DNA from: Candidatus Aminicenantota bacterium
Lineage (GTDB): Bacteria > Acidobacteriota > Aminicenantia > UBA2199
NCBI GenBank assembly: GCA_020355945.1
Contig: CP070627.1
Span: forward strand, 6,993,632 to 7,031,204
Direction of reading: 5' to 3'
Length of the DNA: 37,573 nt
The position numbers and the translations under genes are program-made. The stretch's first letter is position 1. Every line of letters begins with the position of its first letter. Shown piece after piece: positions 8,431-16,477 of the stretch. The notes under the pieces are model-generated. The model had not been told where the DNA came from. It saw only the letters and a program-made list of their open reading frames with translations, and did no database searches.

Positions 8431-8640
8431 TAAATTACCTGGCATCACTCATTCGGACATGGATTCGGACTATTTGGAAAAGTGGACAGAACAGGGCAAA
8501 TGATTCTTGTTTTTCTCATCTTTGGCTTCCAGGTTTGGGTATCCTCCTTCTGGCTAAAATACTTCCGTTTCGGACCCTTTGAATGGTTGTGGCGGTCCCT
8601 GACTTACAGGAAAATGCAACCTATGAGAAATAAACAATAG
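8431..8640 (+). pseudogene. Remnant of a DUF418 membrane protein (C-terminal fragment)
   Basis: In the frame ending with TAG at 8638-8640, the translation after an in-frame stop at 8431 carries FGHGFGLFGKVDRTGQ, a hydrophobic stretch, FRFGPFEWLWRSLTY and RKMQPMR. This is the recognisable C-terminal end of DUF418 integral membrane proteins, which are normally about 350-400 residues long. Only some 65 residues remain, with no upstream part in any frame and no ribosome binding site, so I call it a decayed fragment. Its left junction lies beside the TGGTCAC repeat. Confidence 0.7.
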
Positions 8641-8653
8641 ATATGGAAACAAA

Positions 8654-8691
8654 TGGCGCTTTTAAATTCCCGTGGCGCTTTTAAATTCCCG
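8654..8691. repeat. 19-base perfect tandem duplication
   Basis: TGGCGCTTTTAAATTCCCG occurs twice back to back (8654-8672 and 8673-8691) between the DUF418 remnant and the tubulin/CHAT cluster. From 8692 to 8942 I see no gene and no convincing promoter, although the promoter of the cluster must lie in or before this stretch. Confidence 0.95.
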
Positions 8692-8942
8692 GGGGCCCTC
8701 CCCTTCTTTCCCGATCTTTTTTATTTAATTGGAAATCCTCTGGATGTTTCACGGGCAGCTTTTACAAAAAGAGCCCACTGGTACTTGAAAACAATTTCAG
8801 TTTTAAAATCTTGAAATCTTTTTTCGTTTATGTTAAGGTGAAACTTCGCAAAATAAAATTGAAAATGATTGTGATACTTTCCAACAGCCAGCATGTTTAA
8901 TGGCGGAAGCTTGTCTAATGAGATGTATTAAGGGAGTGAAAA

Positions 8943-9263
8943 ATGACAAATAATAAAACACCAGGAGAATCAAGAAATCAAATCACGATCGTGGGGCCGA
9001 TTTCAGGGAATACCAGGGCCTTAAAGCGGGATATTATCGAGGATGTGGTTGATGTTTCTCATCTGCGTGAAAGTTTTTCCGGGTTTATGACCAGTCTCCG
9101 GGAAATTGTAGGCATTGATGTGCCGTCCACCGGCTCCTATGAGTTGGAGGAAATCCAATTTTCGGCGGAGATATCGGCGAACGGTGATTTTAAACTATTG
9201 GGAACCGGGGTGGGCCTTGAAGCTAAAGGTGGGGTTACATTTACTTTAAAACGAAAAAATTAA
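8943..9263 (+). CDS. Small Pepco/Trypco-like conflict-system protein, 106 aa
   Basis: The C-terminal half has the pattern of the small 'peptidase-co-occurring' domains: ELEEIQFSAEISANGDFKL followed by a glycine-rich LGTGVGLEAKGGVTFTLKR end. As known for Pepco/Trypco domains, such proteins sit next to, or fuse with, proteases and NTPases in bacterial conflict systems, probably as adaptors. I assign the family by this pattern only. Start at 8943 follows GGGAG eight bases upstream. It is the first gene of a six-gene plus-strand cluster and is 36 bases from the tubulin-like/CHAT gene. There is no signal peptide, so it acts in the cytoplasm. Confidence 0.6.
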   Translation: MTNNKTPGESRNQITIVGPISGNTRALKRDIIEDVVDVSHLRESFSGFMTSLREIVGIDVPSTGSYELEEIQFSAEISANGDFKLLGTGVGLEAKGGVTFTLKRKN

Positions 9264-9299
9264 TGTTCGATTATCAAGAATTATTGTTGGTGAATTAAA

Positions 9300-12200
9300 A
9301 TGGCAATACCAGCATTGCTAATCGGCTTAGGTGGAACCGGCCAATGGGTTCTTACCTATTTGAAAAAGGAACTCTTAAATTATAACAATGAAGATTATAT
9401 TCCCAAAGAAGTAAGACTTTTGGCTTTTGATACGGAACGGGTGATTGAAGAAGAAGCCATCACTTTAACAGGTGTGAGCCTGGATACATATGAGTTTTAT
9501 CGCCTGGGTGGAAATATTGAGAAAATTGTTCGGGAAGTTGCTGAAGAAAATATGCATCCCCATATCACCTCGTGGCTTCAGGCGAAAACGTACATTAACC
9601 GATTGAGTGCCGGGCAGTATATGTTAGAAGAGGGAGCTGGCAATATGAGGCCCTTTGGTCGAATGGCTTTGTTTAAGGATCTAGAATCAAATCCTGAGAA
9701 TTCCAAAATTTTTAGTGCAATACGTGATGCAATCCAGGATATCCGCATTGAAATGAAAGAAAATCGAAGTATAGAAATATATATCATTTCCTCTTTGGCC
9801 GGGGGAACAGGTGCTGGTATAGCGATTGATATTGCCCATATTGTGCGCACCATTGCTGAAGAGACAATCAGCTCACAAAATTTTATAATATATGGTTTTT
9901 TTGTTTTACCATCTGCGTTTCAACTTTTACCTGGTGGTGATAATGCTGAAATGAGAGCTAGAGGGTTTGCTGCCCTTCGTGAGTTGAATCGTTTCATCAC
10001 TGTTTTTGGTGACCGGGAATATCCAATGATCTATAATCTGCATCCTCAATTCAGGAGATATATGCAAAAACCAATAAAAAAAAGGCTATTTGATGCGTGC
10101 TATTTAGTGGATGCCCGTCGTGAACGAAACACCCTTATGGACATTGAGCCAAAATTTGGCGTCTTCCCATCAATCGCTGATGCAATGATGGTATTACTGG
10201 ATGAAAAGAGTGGACAGGATTATACTGAGCACCTCATTAACATGATGCCTATGTTCACCAGGGGGGATGATGCAGCCTATTTTAATGCCATTGGAACATA
10301 TACTTTTGTACTTCCCATAAGTGACATTGTCGAAGAAAATAACTGCAAACTGGCTATTGATTTTTTAAAACGGTTGGTTCCACCCGAATTGGATAATAAC
10401 GGACAGATTAATAAACTCTCTTCAACTCAAAACCAAGAAATACCTGGAAAACGGGGCAGAGATTTGGTGGAAAACTTCATGAGAAAGCCATGGACTATTG
10501 AAGAATTACAGGGCACATTGTACTTATCGGAAGCGGTAAAACTATTGGAACAGGGTGGTGTTGGAAATAACCAACTACTTGAAGAGGCTGCAAGTAGAAA
10601 TTATTGGTGGTGGGGATTTATAGTACCTGATGATGACACTGAGGAAATCAAAAATTTACGTGCTGAAGTTCACTCTATACTGGAACACTCTTTGATTAAA
10701 AATGTAGAAACCTCTCGAGGATTAAAAGAGAAAGTTGAATTCGGATGTGAGCGAATTGAAAAGGAAGTAGAAGAATACCTGGGCAAATATTTAGGGAAAA
10801 AACAGACAGGGGAAAGCAATTCCAGTGGCAAATTTCATGATGCACTGGATCGTTACGCATCATTTCATATTGGACGATTTCAAAAGGCACTTGGGGGATA
10901 TTGCATTAAGCTACTCAATGGAACCGCATACAATAAGCCTGAAGTATCAAAAGGCGGAAAACTGGGATTTGTCCGGGAATTTTTAGAAGGACTTTCTCAA
11001 CAGATTGAAGCATTTTGTAAATTTATGGAAAAAGTGAGCGAAATTCGTTTTCGTGAAAGGCATTTGTTTTCAAAACAACAAGAGGTTCGAAAGTCCAGGA
11101 GCCAGATGTTTGAAAAATGCAAAAAAGCCAGACGCTTTAACAGGGCTGCTTATGGCTCTCAAGTAGCATATCTAAAAAAGATGGAAGAACTGGTGGAACT
11201 GCAGAAAAACGAGCTGCTTTTTGACTATGTTTATCGGATTGCACGCCGCTTTAGAGACCATACGAATACAGTCCGAGAGAGTATTAATGACTGGGCAAAA
11301 GCACTTGTAGTGGGATCAGAAGAGCAGCCCAGTTTATATGATTTACTTAATAAAAAATTGCAATGGATCAAAGAAAAACGTCAGCAAACAAAAAATTTTT
11401 CCAGGGTTCGTCATGAAGAAACCGATGATGAATTTGAGCAAAAATTATATACTCGAATTGCAAATCAAGAGCTTTCTAATATGTTCAGGGGTGTGTATTG
11501 GAAACTGAGTGAAGATGGTAAAACTGTGGCGCTCGAAGTATTTGGAGAGGAGCTTTTATGCCAGAGAATCAAGGATCAAGACCGCGACACTGAACATCAT
11601 AATGTAGGAACCATTCTTAAAGGAACACGACGGCCCGTCCAACGATTGATTCATGAAGAAACGATTGGTAAACGGTTAATGAACCGATACAACGATGAAG
11701 AATTGGCAAAAAAACTTTACGAAAATGGCTGCCCATTGATAAATTTTTTTAAGAAACCAGTATTCGGACAAACTACAAATTTTCTTGCTGTTCAGCATGG
11801 GATTACACAAGGAGATGAGCGTTATTTTAGAGAGGTGGCAGAAAAAATAAGTTATATGACAGGGACAGGGGGCAGAGGGGTGAAATTATCGCAATACCAG
11901 AACGCCCATAAATGTACCATGATATATTCTATTGATGTAATAAATGTAGATTGCTTGACCGCCTATGAAGATATGGCAAATGCATATAAACAATATTTAG
12001 ATGATCGACGGCTTCTTCATATCTTCCCTGCGGAAGTTAATGCCGCATATTACGAACAACAGGTTCAAAACAGATTGAATGAGGAATACCGGTTGTTCAA
12101 TCCACGCATTGTGTTTATATTGGAATATAAGGACCTGGTAAAACTGTTTACACGATGTATGGTATATGATATTATTAAGTTAGTCAATGATGTGGAGGGA

Positions 12201-14468
12201 AATTCTTTTTGGAGTCTTCAATTACCCAAATGTGAGCATAAAGGGAAACTATATAAAGATGAAACCATAGAACTAACCCCACACACACCAGGCAAAGCTG
12301 ATTTCCATAGGGCAATGCATACCTTTGTTTTCAAACAAGAAGATTTCAGAGAGGATTTTGAAACTTTCATTCAATATGACCATGTTGATAAGGCATTGAT
12401 GTTAGCGGAGGAGAAGGTAGGGGATGAAGCCGAAAATATCGATAAACTCAAATCAAAAACAGATTCCGATCTCATTCGAGATTTAAAGAACTCTAATCCA
12501 GGGTATGAGCAGGATCTGGGTGATTTAATGCATATAATGATCCTGGAAGAAATCGATCGATTATCTGAATTAACGGAGAAAAAAACCACAACCTATCACA
12601 TGGTCCTGATGGTTACCCCAAATATAATCGCTGTGGGCCAGAAACTAACACTAAGAGTTGAAATCCGACCTGGAATGTTAGAGAAAAATTCCTTTAAACT
12701 AAGCAGGGACATTCCCGAGCTTTACTGTTTCGTTGATGTTGATGGTCTCCAACTGGTAGGTGATGAAGTGGCTGCAATCCCGCGAGATCCGAAAACCGGT
12801 CATCCAATCCCCGTGGAATTTGAATTACAAGGCCATGTGCAGGGAAAACAAACATTCACCGTTGAACTCTTTTTTGAAGATAGCGAATCAAAGCGATTAC
12901 ATATTATCAAATCCAACAGCCAGGTCAGCGTAGTTGCTCCAAAACCCACCCAGGAACCACAAGTTATCTTACCTCAAATCGATATCCGCGTTGCACCCCA
13001 ACCTGATTTCTTACTCCAGGTGGAGTCTAATATAAAATATAAAACCGACATTCGTTATTATCAAGTCGCCTTAAACTACCGTTTAACCAGTTATCTCCCT
13101 GAGGTCCGCTGTAAACAGGATAAAGTCGGAGAAGTCGTATTGAATTCCACAGAACTGCAATATTTCCGAACGATGATAAACCAAGCCATGGGACAAATCA
13201 CCAATGCTCAACCGGAAGATATAAGGCAGAGAATGCTTTCGCTGGGAACCTATCTTTTTGATCGGCTTTTTCCACCGGATACCACAGGGAAATTCCGTAC
13301 GATGTTTTGGAAAGTCAGAGATCAAATCAACACGTGGTTAATGATTGAGGATGTAATTAAAAATGGGGTCAACTGGATACCCTGGGAATTGGTTGTACCT
13401 TATGGAAAAGGCGAAGATTCTTCTCTATCATTCCTGGGGGAACGATATCATTTAAGCCGCTGGGTCAATGGATTGGGCACCACTCTCTATGGAGAATTCC
13501 CTTTTGGTGATATCGCTTTGATTGATTATAAACACCAAACTGTTTCAGAGGGTGAAGAGCACTCAGAAAGGATAGCCTGGCAGCGCAGATTAAATGCCCA
13601 TAAGGCCAGGCACCTTCGAGAAGTGGTTCAACCGGAAACTCCTGTTTATGCTGTACATTTATTACGCTATGCCGAGCAGATTAGCCGGCGAGAAATTGTC
13701 GATCGGGATCAAACGGACCGAAGCGAAGAAGTATCTCCTGAAGAAGACGCCCAACAGAGGGCGAAACTGGATATTAAACTCAAACGTCCCGTTATCACTC
13801 TTAGCATTCTCAATCAAAACAGCATTCATTCCTCCGTCACTCTTCATGATGTAAGTCTTTCTGATCGGGTATTACCTTTTTTACGAGCTGGTGCCAGCGC
13901 CGTGATTTGTCCCTGGTGGTCAACCAGCGAAGCCGCTGATCAAGTGTTTTGGAACACTTTTTACGATTTGTTGGAACGTCGTGTTCCACTTGGCGAAGCA
14001 GCACTGCGGGCGCGATTGTCAGTGAGAGATGCTTTTCCCCATCTTGCCGATTGGCTGGCTTATAGTGTTTTTGGAGACCCACGGGCGCGGATCTATAGGC
14101 CGGAAGACAGCCAGGGATACACTGCCCTGGAATGTCTGTCTCCTGATAAATATTTGCGTCCGGGAAAAACCTACTCTTTCCGGGCAAGCATCAGTACTTT
14201 TCCACCAGTGGGTTTTAAAGGGCGGCTGGTCAGGTCTTCAGCTTTACCGGATGAGGTTCAAGCCCTTTTCTTAGCACCGGGATTGCAGGAAAAAATACCG
14301 GAACCTATTCCAATGGTCCCAATCAATCCCGGTGGAACGATACGTGAAGCAACGCAGCAATTTAAAGCCCCACAATTTCCCGGCAAATATCCTATCTTAG
14401 TACAATTCTTTGCAGACGAAGAACATATAAAAACATTAAAATTAATGCTTAGCGTTGACTACGACTAA
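9300..14468 (+). CDS. Giant tubulin/FtsZ-like GTPase fused to a catalytically degenerate CHAT domain, 1722 aa
   Basis: Domains in order: residues 1 to about 380 resemble the bacterial tubulin-like family (Tubulin_2), with IGLGGTG at 8-14 and the tubulin signature GGTGAG at 168-173, which bind GTP phosphates. A long, mostly helical, charged middle region (about 400-1080) follows, then a beta-rich section (about 1090-1230), then a CHAT-type caspase fold (about 1240-1610) with WIPWELVVPYGKG, the late LRAGASAVICPWW block and the closing FGDPRARIY. A short beta-rich tail ends the protein. Where active CHAT domains have HFxCH and LNAC, this one has VHLLRY and LNQN, so Tyr1457 and Asn1507 replace the catalytic His and Cys: a pseudoprotease. 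No strong ribosome binding site is seen. It may polymerise or scaffold the active CHAT protein encoded next. Confidence 0.85.
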   Translation: MAIPALLIGLGGTGQWVLTYLKKELLNYNNEDYIPKEVRLLAFDTERVIEEEAITLTGVSLDTYEFYRLGGNIEKIVREVAEENMHPHITSWLQAKTYINRLSAGQYMLEEGAGNMRPFGRMALFKDLESNPENSKIFSAIRDAIQDIRIEMKENRSIEIYIISSLAGGTGAGIAIDIAHIVRTIAEETISSQNFIIYGFFVLPSAFQLLPGGDNAEMRARGFAALRELNRFITVFGDREYPMIYNLHPQFRRYMQKPIKKRLFDACYLVDARRERNTLMDIEPKFGVFPSIADAMMVLLDEKSGQDYTEHLINMMPMFTRGDDAAYFNAIGTYTFVLPISDIVEENNCKLAIDFLKRLVPPELDNNGQINKLSSTQNQEIPGKRGRDLVENFMRKPWTIEELQGTLYLSEAVKLLEQGGVGNNQLLEEAASRNYWWWGFIVPDDDTEEIKNLRAEVHSILEHSLIKNVETSRGLKEKVEFGCERIEKEVEEYLGKYLGKKQTGESNSSGKFHDALDRYASFHIGRFQKALGGYCIKLLNGTAYNKPEVSKGGKLGFVREFLEGLSQQIEAFCKFMEKVSEIRFRERHLFSKQQEVRKSRSQMFEKCKKARRFNRAAYGSQVAYLKKMEELVELQKNELLFDYVYRIARRFRDHTNTVRESINDWAKALVVGSEEQPSLYDLLNKKLQWIKEKRQQTKNFSRVRHEETDDEFEQKLYTRIANQELSNMFRGVYWKLSEDGKTVALEVFGEELLCQRIKDQDRDTEHHNVGTILKGTRRPVQRLIHEETIGKRLMNRYNDEELAKKLYENGCPLINFFKKPVFGQTTNFLAVQHGITQGDERYFREVAEKISYMTGTGGRGVKLSQYQNAHKCTMIYSIDVINVDCLTAYEDMANAYKQYLDDRRLLHIFPAEVNAAYYEQQVQNRLNEEYRLFNPRIVFILEYKDLVKLFTRCMVYDIIKLVNDVEGNSFWSLQLPKCEHKGKLYKDETIELTPHTPGKADFHRAMHTFVFKQEDFREDFETFIQYDHVDKALMLAEEKVGDEAENIDKLKSKTDSDLIRDLKNSNPGYEQDLGDLMHIMILEEIDRLSELTEKKTTTYHMVLMVTPNIIAVGQKLTLRVEIRPGMLEKNSFKLSRDIPELYCFVDVDGLQLVGDEVAAIPRDPKTGHPIPVEFELQGHVQGKQTFTVELFFEDSESKRLHIIKSNSQVSVVAPKPTQEPQVILPQIDIRVAPQPDFLLQVESNIKYKTDIRYYQVALNYRLTSYLPEVRCKQDKVGEVVLNSTELQYFRTMINQAMGQITNAQPEDIRQRMLSLGTYLFDRLFPPDTTGKFRTMFWKVRDQINTWLMIEDVIKNGVNWIPWELVVPYGKGEDSSLSFLGERYHLSRWVNGLGTTLYGEFPFGDIALIDYKHQTVSEGEEHSERIAWQRRLNAHKARHLREVVQPETPVYAVHLLRYAEQISRREIVDRDQTDRSEEVSPEEDAQQRAKLDIKLKRPVITLSILNQNSIHSSVTLHDVSLSDRVLPFLRAGASAVICPWWSTSEAADQVFWNTFYDLLERRVPLGEAALRARLSVRDAFPHLADWLAYSVFGDPRARIYRPEDSQGYTALECLSPDKYLRPGKTYSFRASISTFPPVGFKGRLVRSSALPDEVQALFLAPGLQEKIPEPIPMVPINPGGTIREATQQFKAPQFPGKYPILVQFFADEEHIKTLKLMLSVDYD

Positions 14469-14484
14469 TCAGTGGAGGAATATA

Positions 14485-15675
14485 ATGGCGAATACGATGA
14501 GCGTTTACGGTACGATTCCTTCAAAAGAGATATGCAAACATAGTCCTCAAAGAATTGATATCCAAATCTCTAATGGCAATGCACCATATGTTTCAATTGA
14601 ACTTAAACCTTTCCCTATTACTTTTTCTCCCGGAGATGTTAATAATCTAAACGATCGATTCATTGGTATCCTGGAAGATTTACGATTGGATGTACAAAAG
14701 AAAGGCATTGATCTTACAGGCTATAACCATGATTATCTCGCCCAACTACGCAATATTGGACGAGCAGCATATAATAAAATATTACCGGAAGAAGCTCATC
14801 GTTATATCAAAGATCTCGAGACCCGGGCCCGTGAAAAAAAGCGTAATCTAAGTTTAAACTTCATTATACCGTCTGAATTCTCCCTATTTTGGGAGATGAT
14901 CTATACTGGTACGCCATTTAAAATAGAACAAGATCAGTTCTGGGGATTTCGCTACCCAATCGGTCGTATATATTGGAGTCTTGAAAGAAAAGAAGATCTT
15001 GTTCATCTCCAGGAAGGAGTCTTTTCCGCCATCCATAATAAACTAAAGTACTCCAGGCAAGAGATTGAGGAGATTAGTAAATTCCTGGCTGTGCTCAGCC
15101 AGGATTTAGGATTAAATCTTGCAATAAAGCTGTTAGATGAGCTGATCCCTGCTAATTCATTATCATTTGAGAAGATGGTTGAGTTATTTCATAGTGAGGA
15201 GTTTCGTTATGGAATGGTTCATTTTGCCTGCCACCATGAGAATCCTGAGCAGGCTAGTGCTACACAGGCTTATCTGAGTATAACTTCTCATGAACAAGAA
15301 TTGGATATAAGTCTTGAACAAATATTAATGTGGAAAGGCTTTGGCTTTTGCAATCAACCCCTGGTATTTCTTAATGCGTGTGAGTCAGCAACCCCCGGGC
15401 ATCTTTTGCAAACCAGCAGTTTTCCATACGATATGCTTAATTTTGGCGCGGCAGGGGTTATTGCTACTGCTTGTACTGTACCCGATAGTTTTGCCAGCCG
15501 CTTTGCTGCTGAATTTTATCGACGCTTATTTAAAAAACCTTCTGCCAATAAACCAATTTATATCAGCGAATCGTTATGGGAAACCCGGCGTTATTTTTTA
15601 GAAAAATATAATAACCCGCTGGGGTTGGCTTACAGCCTCCATGCTGTTGTAGACCAACAACTCATATTTAATTAG
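14485..15675 (+). CDS. CHAT-domain (caspase-like) protease with intact active site, 396 aa
   Basis: CHAT proteins are clan CD cysteine proteases related to caspases and separase. Seen: VHFACHH with His250 and FLNACES with Cys299, the complete catalytic pair, preceded by a CHAT-like N-terminal half with a SEFSLFWEMIY block and followed by FGAAGVIATACTVPDSFAS and a LGLAYSLH end. The first 80 or so residues are a separate beta-rich region. I chose 14485 over 14455 because GGAGG lies seven bases upstream and no overlap with the previous gene is needed. It follows the tubulin-like/pseudo-CHAT gene by 16 bases, so they are surely co-transcribed. It is the likely effector of the cluster; its target is unknown. 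Confidence 0.9.
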   Translation: MANTMSVYGTIPSKEICKHSPQRIDIQISNGNAPYVSIELKPFPITFSPGDVNNLNDRFIGILEDLRLDVQKKGIDLTGYNHDYLAQLRNIGRAAYNKILPEEAHRYIKDLETRAREKKRNLSLNFIIPSEFSLFWEMIYTGTPFKIEQDQFWGFRYPIGRIYWSLERKEDLVHLQEGVFSAIHNKLKYSRQEIEEISKFLAVLSQDLGLNLAIKLLDELIPANSLSFEKMVELFHSEEFRYGMVHFACHHENPEQASATQAYLSITSHEQELDISLEQILMWKGFGFCNQPLVFLNACESATPGHLLQTSSFPYDMLNFGAAGVIATACTVPDSFASRFAAEFYRRLFKKPSANKPIYISESLWETRRYFLEKYNNPLGLAYSLHAVVDQQLIFN

Positions 15676-15690
15676 CTAAAAGGGCAGCGC

Positions 15691-16476
15691 ATGACAGATA
15701 TTCAATCCAAAATTAATCATTTATTTAACATTTTAAAAAGCCTTTTAGAACAAATTACTCCATTACGCCAGCAAGTGGAGACCCTGGAAAAGGAGCTCAC
15801 CTATGTACAGCGTGAATATGATCGGATAGTGGGTCCTTTTAATGCTGAAGCGGATCGCCTGGAAATTCTCAGATCGTCCCTTCGCGCACGTCTTGAACAA
15901 CCACGGTCTCACACGCCATCTCCAATTCCATCAACACTGCAGCAAGAAAAACCCCAACCACCTCAAACGTTAATGGATACTGCTAATTCCAACTCCTTAT
16001 CATCTCCTTCACCGTCTCCGCTCCCAGAGGACCCCCGAAGTAGACGCAAACGTTCCCTGGCGGATCATATCGATTATTTTGTGGCTACTGATGATCGGGA
16101 AACTGTGATGCAAGTGATAAATGCTGTTTTAGCAGATGATCATCGAGACATCGGTGATATGCTGGAACTTTTATCCTGGGGGGATATATGGACTGCCCGC
16201 CCTGATTGGGAGACTCCCGAGGAACAATATGTGCGACTTCAAAACTGGGAGTCTACTTTAAAAGAACGATTGGAGTACTGGCAAAACCGATTCCAGCAGT
16301 TAAAAGATGAGCCCCGGCAAGGGTTATTACAAGAAATGAAATCACGAAAGCCAGAGGAATGGTCGGTTTATCTCGATGAATTGGCCCGGAAACAAGAAGA
16401 ATACAACAAAAAACTCAGCCAGGAAGTTGATTTTCTGGAAAAAGAATTGGCAAAACAGTCAGAAAACGAGGATTAA
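15691..16476 (+). CDS. Coiled-coil protein of the tubulin/CHAT cluster, 261 aa
   Basis: I do not recognise a named family. Seen: an N-terminal coiled coil (about residues 5-68), a Pro/Ser/Gln-rich flexible linker (about 70-115), a central helical segment containing DDRETVMQVINAVLADDHRD (about 130-150), and a C-terminal coiled coil rich in Glu and Lys (about 180-258). There is no signal peptide or membrane segment. It is 15 bases from the CHAT protease and one base from the propeller gene, so the three are translationally coupled. An adaptor or oligomerisation role between scaffold and protease is an inference from shape and position. Confidence 0.75.
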   Translation: MTDIQSKINHLFNILKSLLEQITPLRQQVETLEKELTYVQREYDRIVGPFNAEADRLEILRSSLRARLEQPRSHTPSPIPSTLQQEKPQPPQTLMDTANSNSLSSPSPSPLPEDPRSRRKRSLADHIDYFVATDDRETVMQVINAVLADDHRDIGDMLELLSWGDIWTARPDWETPEEQYVRLQNWESTLKERLEYWQNRFQQLKDEPRQGLLQEMKSRKPEEWSVYLDELARKQEEYNKKLSQEVDFLEKELAKQSENED

Positions 16477-16477
16477 A

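Noticed and set aside
8197..8433. Plus-strand frame over the Ntn hydrolase start
   Set aside because: It is mostly antisense to the hydrolase signal peptide and has no supporting site.
16376..16477. Longer N-terminus for the propeller protein starting at 16376
   Set aside because: It would overlap the coiled-coil gene by 101 bases and its extra residues are low-complexity out-of-frame translation of the coiled coil.
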